The notes under the pieces: generated by a model
Database searches by the model: none
Seen by the model: the letters and a program-made list of their open reading frames with translations, nothing else
Told to the model about the DNA's origin: nothing
Made by a program: the position numbers and the translations under genes
Assembly: GCF_000482505.1 (NCBI RefSeq)
Contig: NZ_KI519443.1
Span: 171,245-235,244, forward strand
Direction of reading: 5' to 3'
Source: Leptotrichia trevisanii DSM 22070
GTDB taxonomy: Bacteria; Fusobacteriota; Fusobacteriia; Fusobacteriales; Leptotrichiaceae
Length of the DNA: 64,000 bases
In this document: positions 55,357-63,835 of the stretch, one piece after another
How the letters are laid out: every line of letters begins with the position of its first letter
Numbering within the stretch: the stretch's first letter is position 1

Positions 55357-55528
55357 ACTCCCGCTTTACGCAAAACTTTCTTTTAGAACAAAAATAGAAC
55401 TCGCTTTTGAACATATATTATTTTAATTATGAATAAACATTCGTAATTTTAAATAAATTCCAAAAGCTCAGACAGCTATTTTTCTTCTAACGAAATTTTG
55501 CTTATTAAAATACATAATTTAATTCTCA

Positions 55529-55870
55529 TCATTTCAAATAAATTTTCAAAGTCCCTAAAAAATATATCACTGCAATAGAAACAATTATTATTATTCCCAG
55601 ATTTGTCTTCCTAAAAGTTAAATATGCCACGATTGCCATTCCAATCAGAACTCTTATTATGTCAAAATTTGTACTTCCAGTAGAAGTAAAAATATCTGGA
55701 AATACTAATACTGTCAATACTGTATAAGGAAGTGCTTCAAAGAACTTATTAACTTTTAGGTTGTTTTCTGGAATTTTTACAAATATTGGCAATGTCCTCA
55801 GTATTACCGTCATGATTATGAGTGTCATCAAAATCATTGTTAAAATTCCTAAATTTTCGTTATAATTCAA
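55529..55870 (-). CDS. azlD: AzlD-family branched-chain amino acid exporter subunit
   Basis: About 113 residues with three to four membrane segments: ILTMILMTLIIMTVILRTLP, FFEALPYTVLTVLVFPDIF, IRVLIGMAIVAYLTFRKT and a final hydrophobic stretch. AzlC and AzlD form the two-subunit exporter of branched-chain amino acids. The open frame extends 20 codons upstream into azlC, but AAAGGA is 10 bases from TTG 55870, and that start gives the usual length. Confidence 0.82.
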   Translation of the reverse strand: MNYNENLGILTMILMTLIIMTVILRTLPIFVKIPENNLKVNKFFEALPYTVLTVLVFPDIFTSTGSTNFDIIRVLIGMAIVAYLTFRKTNLGIIIIVSIAVIYFLGTLKIYLK

Positions 55871-55898
55871 TCTTATCACTTCCTTTCCCTTTATTAAT

Positions 55899-56627
55899 TT
55901 AATCGTTTTCCTGCTTTTCAGGATTTTCATTATAATAAAGCTGTGCGTATATAAAACTTGCCAAAAACATTGTCAAAATCATAACCCATCCTGAACTTAC
56001 CTTATTTAAAATAGGCAAAAATGAAAATGCCATTTTTATAATAAGTGCCAGCAAAACAATTTTTATATATTTAAAATTTTGGCTTAAAGCCATTATTAAC
56101 ATACTGAAAAATATTGAATAAAGCACAAAATTCATACTTGTCATAAGTGATTCAGGCAATTTTTCACCAAATATCGCTCCAAAAATTGTACCAAAACAGT
56201 AGCAAAAATATGGAATTGTATTTACTCCCATCATATACCATGCATTTTTGGCCTTTTTTAATGTCAGATATGTTACAGTTTCATCAGTAAGCCCCACGCC
56301 TACCAGAAACTTCTGAAAAATAGGAGTTTTTTCACCAAGCTGTCTAAAAATAACGATATTTAACAATAAATATCTTAAATTTATGAGAGCAATTGATAAA
56401 ATCACTTCAACTGGAGGCGACTTCATCACATAAAGCACCTTTAACAGTAATGAATGAGCCCCTCCTGCATACATTCCAAACGATGTAAGCCCAATCATTG
56501 GCAAAATTTGGGAAAAACTTTTGGCTGAAATCAGTCCGATTGCAACTCCAAAGGGAATGTAGGCAATTCCGACAGTACCGTCTTTTAATCCCTTTAAATA
56601 GTTTTCCAGTTTTCTTATTTGTGCCAT
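55899..56627 (-). CDS. azlC: AzlC-family branched-chain amino acid exporter subunit
   Basis: 242-residue membrane protein; GLKDGTVGIAYIPFGVAIGLI near the N-terminus, the SFGMYAGGAHSLLLKVL helix, ALINLRYLLLNIVIFRQL and the VGLTDETVTYLTL motif are AzlC landmarks. AAGGAA is about 14 bases upstream of the ATG. Followed by azlD 28 bases later. Confidence 0.9.
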   Translation of the reverse strand: MAQIRKLENYLKGLKDGTVGIAYIPFGVAIGLISAKSFSQILPMIGLTSFGMYAGGAHSLLLKVLYVMKSPPVEVILSIALINLRYLLLNIVIFRQLGEKTPIFQKFLVGVGLTDETVTYLTLKKAKNAWYMMGVNTIPYFCYCFGTIFGAIFGEKLPESLMTSMNFVLYSIFFSMLIMALSQNFKYIKIVLLALIIKMAFSFLPILNKVSSGWVMILTMFLASFIYAQLYYNENPEKQEND

Positions 56628-56727
56628 TTTTTGTTCTGATTCCTTCCTTATATAGTATTATTCTAACAATTTCAAAACAATTAGTCAAATATATAATATA
56701 TATTTCTATCATATATAAAATATATTA

Positions 56728-59700
56728 TTACTTTAATAATCCCCAATTTTTAGCAACACTTCCATTAGCTTTTAACGGAACTTTCTTAAATTTAACAGTA
56801 TTTTCCATAATTTTTTCAATTTTTTCCATGTATTCCTTAGCAAATTCATCACGAACTTCAAAAATCAGTTCATCGTGAACTTGAAGAAGCATTTTGATAT
56901 TTTCATCATTTTTAAACTCCTCATGAAGTTCAATCATAACTTTTTTTATAATATTTGCCGCTGTTCCCTGAACGACAGTATTTACCGCCATTCTTACAGC
57001 CTGTGCCTGTACATTCTTATTTGTAGCATTAATTCCGCTAATATATCTTCTCGTACCGTAAAAAGTTTCTACAAAACCGTGAAGTTTAGCCGTTTCTGTA
57101 ACAATATCCAAAAATTTTCTGACTCTAGGATATTCCTCGAAATACGTCGTAATATATTGCGAAGCCTCCTGAACTGTAATTCCCAGTTCCTTTGACAACC
57201 CAAACGGAGTTTTTCCATACAAGATACTAAAATTAATTACTTTTGCAATACTTCTCTCATGCCGTGAAATCTCATCTTCTTTGGTTTTAAAAAATATCTT
57301 TCTTGCCGTCAAGTTATGTAAATCCTGATTATCCTGATACGCCTGTACTAAATGCCTATCTTTTGACAATTCAGCTAGAACTCTCAATTCAATTTGCGAA
57401 TAGTCAAATGAAATCAAACTATGTCCTTCCTTTGCTACAAAACCAGTACGAATCCTTATTCCATCATCTGTTCTCACTGGAATATTCTGTAAATTTGGAT
57501 TTGCTGACGAAAGCCGTCCAGTAGATGTCCCATTTTGGTTAAAAGTCGTATGAATCCTATCCTCTTTATCTGCCAGCTTTGGAATTGGCTCAATGTATGT
57601 TGATAATAATTTCTTATAAGCCCTGTATTCTAGTAGCTTTTTCCCAATCATCCGTTTGTCTTCTGTCAATTCTACATTGTTTGCAATCATTTCTAGAACT
57701 TCCACATTTGTTGAATATCCAGTTTTTGTCTTTTTGCCTGATGGAATCTGTAATTTTTCAAACAAAACTTCTCCTAATTGTTGTGGCGAATCAATATTAA
57801 ATTCCCCATCAGCAAGTTTATAAATATCATTTTGAAGCATATTTATCTTTTCTTCCAGTTCATTCTGAAATTCACTGAAATATTTTTTATCAATCTTTAT
57901 TCCAGTTTCCTCCATTTGTGCCAATACTGGTATTAATCGACTTTCCAGCTTGTCAAATATATTTAAGAACTGCTCATTTTGTAATCTATTTCTAAAAATT
58001 ATTTCCAATTTATAAATAAAAAACGTTCTCTTTGATAAAAACTCACAAACCACATCATCAGAAACATCGCTAAAATCCTTCTTTCTTCGTTCCTTCTTAA
58101 ACTGTTCTTCAAAAGTTGCAATCTCAACACCAAACTCATCTAGAATTATTTCCTCGATTTCCTGCAAACTTTCCGTCCCAAGTACATATCTTGCAAGCAA
58201 AATATCAAAATATTCAGTACATTTTATTCCAAACCTGTCATTATTTATCCCATAAGTTTTACCGCCAACAGAATATCCAAAATACTCACTTTCCCCACTT
58301 TTCATATACTCTTTCACATTATAGGCGATAATTTCTTTTTTGCTCAATAATTTATAAATATTCTCAATATTTTTTTTATTATCTTTTTGCTCATTAGCAT
58401 TATCACTTAAACTAAACAAATTAATCTGTACTCCAGATTCTGCATTTTTTTGATTTCCATTTTGCAAAATATCCTGAAGTTCACTGTCCAAAAGAACAAT
58501 ATTCGTTTTTTCATCACAAATGGAAAGTCCAAGCATATTTCCAAAAATAGCCACTTTTTTATCCATTTTCTCAATCACGGAATAAGCATCACTCCAGCTC
58601 ACAACTTTTCCATAATTTTTCTCAAAATACACTTTTTCATCTTTAATTTTTTTAGTTTTTTCAGTTTTCTGATTTTCTAACGCAATCTCTTCTGCCTTTT
58701 TCTTCTGAGCCTCATATTCTATTGCCAATTTTTCCTTTAAAACTTGAATTTCATCAATTTTTTTATCTATTTCTGAATTATGTTCGTACTCCACATGCTC
58801 ATAAAAATGTGAAATTCCATCAAAAATCGGATTTTCCTTATCATACTCCAATTCCTGCTTTTCAACTTTTTCTCTTTCAAGTCTCTCTTTTTCCAATTTT
58901 TCTTCATCAATTTTTTTATTTTTTTCTAAAATTTGCTTTTCTTCTTCAGTAAGTTCCTTTTGGTTTCCATTTTGCAAAAATCTTTCCTTTTCTTCTTCCA
59001 CAGCTTTAGAAAATCTTTTAAAATCAAGCTCTTCATAAAGTTTCAAAAGACTGTCAAAATCCTTTTCCTCAAATTTCAATTTCTTTTTATCATATTCAAT
59101 ATCAAGTTCTTGCTTCACAGTTGCAAGTTCCCGGCTTATAAAGGCATTTTCCTTATCATTCAGTAATTTTTCCTTCTGTTTTCCCTTTATTTCATCAATA
59201 TTTTCATAAATTCCTTCTAAATTTCCATAAGTCGTAATAAGTTTTACCCCATTTTTAGGCCCAATCCCAGCAACTCCTGGAATCCCATCTGACTTATCCC
59301 CCATAAGTCCAAACAAGTCAGGAATCTTATCAGGCGTAACTCCCAAATATTCAACTACATCTTCATCAGTCTTTATATGTTTAAATGCAGAATTTTTATC
59401 TCCTTTTCCAAGCAAGGCAATGTTAATTTTTCCATCTACAAGCTGTGCCAAATCCTTATCCCCAGTTATTACAAAGACCTCAATCTGCTCATCTTCATCA
59501 TTAGAAAATTTAGTGGCAAAAGTGGCAATAACATCATCCGCTTCCTGCCCAGCCTTCTTATATTTCGGAATTCTATACCCATCCAATACCTTCATAATAG
59601 TATCAATCTGCATAACCAGTTCTTCAGGCATACTTTCCCTATGTGCCTTATACGTTTCCAACTCCCCAGTTCTATCCAGCTCACTTCTTTTCACATCTAG

Positions 59701-59868
59701 ACAAGCCACTAAATAATCAGGCCTAAACTCCCTAATCACACTTTCCAGCGTATTAATAAACCCAAATGTCGCTCCAGTAGACATTCCGTTACTATTTCTC
59801 ATTCCCATTAATGCAAAATGACTTCTATACATAATCGCACTTGTATCCAATATAACCGCTCTTTTCAA
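56728..59868 (-). CDS. polA: DNA polymerase I, with large charged insertion and degenerate proofreading domain
   Basis: 1046 residues, clearly longer than usual. 5' nuclease domain (1-290; AILDTSAIMYRS-like start, KKAGQEADDVIATFATKF, GIPGVAGIGPKNGVKLI). Then a Glu/Lys-rich helical insert (about 300-430). The 3'-5' exonuclease region (from about 440, KKVAIFGNMLGLSIC) lacks the Asp-x-Glu of motif I, so proofreading is probably lost. Polymerase domain: SFDYSQIELRVLAELS (A), RSIAKVINFSILYGKTPFGL (B), LQVHDELIFEV near residue 998 (C). Start is TTG 59868; AGGAA lies eight bases upstream. Confidence 0.95.
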   Translation of the reverse strand: MKRAVILDTSAIMYRSHFALMGMRNSNGMSTGATFGFINTLESVIREFRPDYLVACLDVKRSELDRTGELETYKAHRESMPEELVMQIDTIMKVLDGYRIPKYKKAGQEADDVIATFATKFSNDEDEQIEVFVITGDKDLAQLVDGKINIALLGKGDKNSAFKHIKTDEDVVEYLGVTPDKIPDLFGLMGDKSDGIPGVAGIGPKNGVKLITTYGNLEGIYENIDEIKGKQKEKLLNDKENAFISRELATVKQELDIEYDKKKLKFEEKDFDSLLKLYEELDFKRFSKAVEEEKERFLQNGNQKELTEEEKQILEKNKKIDEEKLEKERLEREKVEKQELEYDKENPIFDGISHFYEHVEYEHNSEIDKKIDEIQVLKEKLAIEYEAQKKKAEEIALENQKTEKTKKIKDEKVYFEKNYGKVVSWSDAYSVIEKMDKKVAIFGNMLGLSICDEKTNIVLLDSELQDILQNGNQKNAESGVQINLFSLSDNANEQKDNKKNIENIYKLLSKKEIIAYNVKEYMKSGESEYFGYSVGGKTYGINNDRFGIKCTEYFDILLARYVLGTESLQEIEEIILDEFGVEIATFEEQFKKERRKKDFSDVSDDVVCEFLSKRTFFIYKLEIIFRNRLQNEQFLNIFDKLESRLIPVLAQMEETGIKIDKKYFSEFQNELEEKINMLQNDIYKLADGEFNIDSPQQLGEVLFEKLQIPSGKKTKTGYSTNVEVLEMIANNVELTEDKRMIGKKLLEYRAYKKLLSTYIEPIPKLADKEDRIHTTFNQNGTSTGRLSSANPNLQNIPVRTDDGIRIRTGFVAKEGHSLISFDYSQIELRVLAELSKDRHLVQAYQDNQDLHNLTARKIFFKTKEDEISRHERSIAKVINFSILYGKTPFGLSKELGITVQEASQYITTYFEEYPRVRKFLDIVTETAKLHGFVETFYGTRRYISGINATNKNVQAQAVRMAVNTVVQGTAANIIKKVMIELHEEFKNDENIKMLLQVHDELIFEVRDEFAKEYMEKIEKIMENTVKFKKVPLKANGSVAKNWGLLK

Positions 59869-59975
59869 CTTAATTATTCCTCATTTCTTTTTTTTAATTT
59901 TTACAACATTTATATTTGTATATTTTACCATTTTTTGCATTTTTTCTCAAAGTGTTTTTTTGAATTTAGCACCTT

Positions 59976-60264
59976 ATACTAAACCCCATTTTAAAAATAG
60001 AAGTAAAATTCTATAATGAATAATTTAATAACTTTGTTAAAGAAATCAAATTTAATTCTTAAGTATTTACATAAAGGATTTCTATTTAGATTTTGAAAAA
60101 CTGTTTATTGTTAATAAATAAAATTATAAAAGTCTTTAAGATGAATATTTAATAATAAAATTTAATTAAAGAATATTTTAATAGTTACATAGATTATATA
60201 ATAGAAAAAATGACTTTAATTTCATAAATTTTCTGATTTCTATTCTTTAAACGGAAAATAGTAT
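59976..60264. repeat. MITE-like inverted-repeat element, copy B (289 bp)
   Basis: Ends are imperfect inverted repeats of about 45 bases: left ATACTAAACCCCATTTTAAA, right (reverse complement) ATACTATTTTCCGTTTAAAG, each followed by A(A/T)ATAGAA. No coding frame. Internal blocks are shared with 33464-33642. A further partial end, ATATTAAACCTCATTTAAA, sits just outside at 60293-60311. It occupies most of the polA upstream gap (59869-60483). Confidence 0.65.
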
Positions 60265-60342
60265 TAACTCTTAATTTTGTAATTCTGTTCTCATATTAAA
60301 CCTCATTTAAATTTGTCTCAATATATTATAGAATCTACAAAT

Positions 60343-60395
60343 AAAAAATAATCTCCAATCCTAAAATACACTTTCAAGAAAAAGAGATTATTTTT
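60343..60395 (-). terminator. Terminator of the gene at 60484
   Basis: AAAAATAATCTC and GAGATTATTTTT form a 12-bp stem with a 28-base loop; A/T tracts on both sides make it usable from either strand. Confidence 0.6.
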
Positions 60396-60483
60396 ATTTT
60401 TCATGTAATTTTACTTACAAAAATTTTCCAAAGTTCAAAGATGTTTTTCATATTTCTGATATAGAATTATTCAAAATTCCGAT

Positions 60484-60921
60484 TTAGGCTTCCTGTGTTG
60501 CATATCCACCTTCGATTGCCACTTCCTTCACTTTTTCCTTCTTCTGTTTTATTTTTAGTGAAAAAGTTCCAGTTCCAGCCTGATTTCCATATTCTTCAAT
60601 ATAATCAACTACAAATACGTTTGTCATGTCGATTTTTCTTACCATCTGTCCTGCTGAAATTATTTCAAGGCTGGCTTGTCTGTAGGCGTCGCTTGCTTCT
60701 GATGGTACTAATGACCATTGGGCTACTTTTCTTGTATCGTCTTCTGTATCTCCATTTGCTGCTGCCAGTATTTTCCCACGAATTTCCAAGATTACTCCCA
60801 AGTCTGTTGCTCTCGCATTCGAGTCATCAGGCGTTTCAGAAATGTATTTCACATCCAGAATACTTTCCTTATCAAGTAAAATTTCATTTTCCTGCCCTTT
60901 TACACTCAATCTGAATCCCAT
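60484..60921 (-). CDS. Conserved soluble protein of unknown function
   Basis: 145 residues, no signal or membrane segment. Well-ordered pattern: GFRLSVKGQENEILLDKESIL, SETPDDSNARATDLGVILEI, then AYRQASLEIISAGQMVRKI, VFVVDYIEEYGNQAGTGTFSL, KIKQKKEK and IEGGYA. The alternation suggests a beta-sandwich or barrel of tail-tube/Hcp-like size, but I see no phage or secretion genes nearby and cannot assign it. GGGGGA lies before the ATG. Single-gene unit. Confidence 0.7.
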   Translation of the reverse strand: MGFRLSVKGQENEILLDKESILDVKYISETPDDSNARATDLGVILEIRGKILAAANGDTEDDTRKVAQWSLVPSEASDAYRQASLEIISAGQMVRKIDMTNVFVVDYIEEYGNQAGTGTFSLKIKQKKEKVKEVAIEGGYATQEA

Positions 60922-61054
60922 AATTATTCCCCCTGTTTTATTTTTGACAATTAAATAATAGTACTATTTTTAAATTAATTTAATTTTAATTATCTGATAT
61001 TATTTTACATCAAAAACATCCATTTGTCAATATTAATTTTTAATTTTTTATTAA

Positions 61055-61705
61055 TTAATCTACAAGGTAAATTTTAAGAGCTATATCCTCATCATAAGGA
61101 ATTGGCACCGCAACAAACTTTTTCCCGGCATCAATCATTCTTGCAATAATTTCACTTTGATTTTTCGGCAAATATCCAACTTTTTCCTTTTTGGAATTGT
61201 ACACAGCCACTGCATTTAATGAGATTCCGTTAAATTCACGGAATAAATCCAGCTGTACTTCATCCTTAATTTTAATTGCAAAATTTCTGATATATTTGGC
61301 TCCTTCCAAATAAGTGTCCAGTAAAAAGAGTCTTTTTGATTTTTTTGTATACTTATCAATTAATGTCTTTGCATATTCAAACATCATTTCTTTGCCAAGC
61401 CGAATTTTTTCCTCACGTCCGTTATTTTTATGAATAACAAGAACTCCATTTCCAAAATTAAACTCATTTATCATATAATTGCTTTGATTTTTCAAAAGTT
61501 CAAAATAATCCATCATTTCTTCAAAAATCATAATTTCCTTCTGATTAATCTGAAAAGAGCCTTTTTTCAGCTCGACTGATGTATTTTCAATATATGAATA
61601 ATAAAATCTCCCATCAGGAAAAATTTCAATTTCATAATTCCCCCCATAATAAAGTCCATCAAACTCAAGTTTTATCCCACTAAAATTATTTATTAGCACT
61701 ATCAC
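61055..61705 (-). CDS. HIRAN-domain protein
   Basis: 216 residues. The C-terminal third (about 150-216) reads as a HIRAN domain: LDLFREFNGISLNAVAVYN, KEKVGYLPKNQSEIIARMID and AVPIPY. HIRAN domains bind DNA ends or stalled forks in helicases such as HLTF. The N-terminal ~145 residues are beta-rich (GGNYEIEIFPDGRFYYSYIE) then helical and unassigned. Starts are GTG 61705 or GTG 61699; GAGG spacing favours the second, the difference is two residues. No helicase partner is adjacent. Confidence 0.72.
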   Translation of the reverse strand: MIVLINNFSGIKLEFDGLYYGGNYEIEIFPDGRFYYSYIENTSVELKKGSFQINQKEIMIFEEMMDYFELLKNQSNYMINEFNFGNGVLVIHKNNGREEKIRLGKEMMFEYAKTLIDKYTKKSKRLFLLDTYLEGAKYIRNFAIKIKDEVQLDLFREFNGISLNAVAVYNSKKEKVGYLPKNQSEIIARMIDAGKKFVAVPIPYDEDIALKIYLVD

Positions 61706-61818
61706 TCACCTCTTCCACATTTCCAGTAAAATCTTTTTATGAAAAACATAAATTTTCTTCCTTTATGAATAAAAAAAACTTAAAATACCAGTTTAGTATA
61801 ATATTTTGTGAATTCCCC

Positions 61819-62799
61819 TTATTTCAAGCCTTCCAGTCTTCCTTCAAGAAACAATTTCAAATTTTCCTCAACATCATCCATCAATTTTACCATGCTTTTT
61901 TCAGATTTCCAAGCAATATGCGGTGTAACTAAAATATTATCCAGCTCAAATAATTTAGAATTTTTTTCAATCGGCTCAACATTTGTAACATCAATAGCTG
62001 CTGATTTTATTATTTTATTTTTTAGTGCAAAATATAAGTCTTCCTGATTTATAACAGGCCCTCTTGCAAGATTTAAGATTATTGCACTTTTTTTCATCTT
62101 TTTCATTTTTTCAAGATTTATAAGATTCCGTGTCGAATCAGTCAGCGGGACATGAAGTGTCAAAACATCACATTTTTCAAGCACTTCATCCAAATCATAA
62201 CGTAAAAATCCACCTTTTTCAATTACAGAGTCAGTTTTTGCATTATCTTTTTCAGTATTCTTGGCAACCATTACTTCCATTCCCAATATCTCTGCGACTT
62301 GAGCGACTCTCTTACCAATATTTCCAAATCCTACAATTCCTAATATTTTTCCATTCGCATCATCTATCGGATATTTCTGATAATTAGGAACAGTAATATC
62401 CATCCATTTTCCATCCTTAACTTCCTCATAATATCTATTAACAGGCGTCAATTCATTCAATAAAAAAGTAATCGCAAGTTGTGCAACGGAATTAGTCGAA
62501 TACCCCGAAACATTTGCCACTTTTATCCCAAACTCATTTGCACTTTTCACATCAATATGATTAAATCCTGTCGCTGTAATAAGTATCAATTTAAGTTTTT
62601 TAGCCTTTTCAAATTGCTCTCTTCCTAGTTTTATCCTAGTCGTTATTACAACATCCACATCTTTTATTCTCTCATCAACCTCACCAGAATCAGTATCTCC
62701 ATACTCAATGTATTCGCCGTATTTAGAAAATCTTTCTTTCAAATCAATCGGCCCAGCCGTAATTCTATCTAAATAAACTATTTTTAAATTTTTATCCAT
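61819..62799 (-). CDS. D-isomer-specific 2-hydroxyacid dehydrogenase
   Basis: 326 residues. ITATGFNHIDVKSANE, nucleotide motif GIVGFGNIGKRVAQ, Arg in LNLARGPVIN, Glu in NVEPIEKNSKLF, His in TPHIAWKSEKS. The motif set is closer to glycerate/hydroxypyruvate reductases than to the LdhA-like enzyme at 39591. ATG 62808 lacks a Shine-Dalgarno; GAGAG nine bases before ATG 62799 favours that start. Confidence 0.88.
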   Translation of the reverse strand: MDKNLKIVYLDRITAGPIDLKERFSKYGEYIEYGDTDSGEVDERIKDVDVVITTRIKLGREQFEKAKKLKLILITATGFNHIDVKSANEFGIKVANVSGYSTNSVAQLAITFLLNELTPVNRYYEEVKDGKWMDITVPNYQKYPIDDANGKILGIVGFGNIGKRVAQVAEILGMEVMVAKNTEKDNAKTDSVIEKGGFLRYDLDEVLEKCDVLTLHVPLTDSTRNLINLEKMKKMKKSAIILNLARGPVINQEDLYFALKNKIIKSAAIDVTNVEPIEKNSKLFELDNILVTPHIAWKSEKSMVKLMDDVEENLKLFLEGRLEGLK

Positions 62800-62902
62800 A
62801 ATTATCATCTCTCTTTAGTTAATTTAATTTTTACATATTTATAAAAAGTTTTTTTATCAAATTATATTTTTTGATTGAAAAATATATTCGTTTAATATCA
62901 AT

Positions 62903-63631
62903 TTATATAATATCCACATCCGCCTTCAGTTTATAAATAACATCTTTTCTTTCTACAACAATCATAACTTTTTCTTTCAATTCCTTATCCCGTTTTATTT
63001 TCTGCAATAATTTTTTAGCAGGATTTATGGCAATGGCGTTCCCTACGTTTTTAAACATTGTCAGATCGCCTGTTGTATCTCCGTAAGCATATGATTTTGT
63101 CAAATCTATTTCGTACATTTTACAAAAATCTGCTATTGCCTTCTGTTTACTCTTGGCATCCCACATTGGAGTCACTTTTCCTGTAAAAATCCCATTTTCA
63201 TTAACTTCATAAGTAGATGCCCTGTAATCCTTAACTCCATATCTTTCAGCCATTTTACTTACTAGAAAATCTGGACTCCCAGAGATAATTATAACTTTAT
63301 GATTTTTTTCCTTATGATATTTCAGCCTCTCACGTGTATATCGGTAAACTTTGTCCCCTTTGAGTTTCATCACTCTTTTAGCAATAAAATCCATATCCTC
63401 CTTGCTAAAATTCTTTAATGCCTCCATATAAGTCTGCACAAGCTCATCCAGATAGTCGTCATAATCCCCAGTCCTGTTTTCCCACTTGGAAAATTTCTCC
63501 TTAACCTTCCCTTCCCAAGTCATCATATCAATATATTCATACTGCACAAGCATCTTGAAATGTTCAATCAGCAAAGAATCCCTATAAATTGTTCCATCTA
63601 TATCAAAAAATGCTGCTACATTTTTTTTCAT
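62903..63631 (-). CDS. HAD-IB family phosphatase (SerB-like)
   Basis: 242 residues; motif I AAFFDIDGTIYRDSL, cap helices (about 20-100), motif II VIIISGSPDFLVSKMAERYG, Lys in KSKQKAIADF and motif IV YAYGDTTGDLTMF, AIAINPAKKL. HAD-IB members include phosphoserine and lysophosphatidic acid phosphatases; the substrate is not clear. ATG 63637 is one base from GGGGG; ATG 63631 spaces normally. Confidence 0.88.
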   Translation of the reverse strand: MKKNVAAFFDIDGTIYRDSLLIEHFKMLVQYEYIDMMTWEGKVKEKFSKWENRTGDYDDYLDELVQTYMEALKNFSKEDMDFIAKRVMKLKGDKVYRYTRERLKYHKEKNHKVIIISGSPDFLVSKMAERYGVKDYRASTYEVNENGIFTGKVTPMWDAKSKQKAIADFCKMYEIDLTKSYAYGDTTGDLTMFKNVGNAIAINPAKKLLQKIKRDKELKEKVMIVVERKDVIYKLKADVDII

Positions 63632-63787
63632 CCGCATTCCCCCTTACTTAAATTTTACTATTCTTTTTATCATTATATTTTAACCTATTTTTCTTAGAAT
63701 TTCAAATAAAATAAACAAGAAAAAATGTTTGTAAACTAAAAATAGCCTTACTTTATTAACAAAAGTACAACTATTTTACTGATTATT

Positions 63788-63819
63788 ATTTTACAATTTA
63801 CAAATTATGCTTGCAATAG
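63788..63819 (-). repeat. Degenerate terminal CRISPR repeat
   Basis: ATTTTACAATTTACAAATTATGCT resembles the array repeat with scattered changes and a one-base insertion. It is 48 bases before the first intact repeat, not one 65-base unit. Confidence 0.45.
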
Positions 63820-63835
63820 TCAAGGGTAAAATGTA

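Noticed and set aside
55329..55376. tRNA gene or terminator at the GC-rich hairpin
   Set aside because: Only one stem, no cloverleaf or CCA-like end, and no T-run on either strand.
59870..59884. ATG upstream of polA as start or leader peptide
   Set aside because: It reads only ATG AGG AAT AAT TAA and is not in frame with polA; its AGGAA instead serves the TTG start.
60484..60921. Membrane-associated protease label for the orphan protein
   Set aside because: No membrane segment, signal peptide or protease motif is visible.
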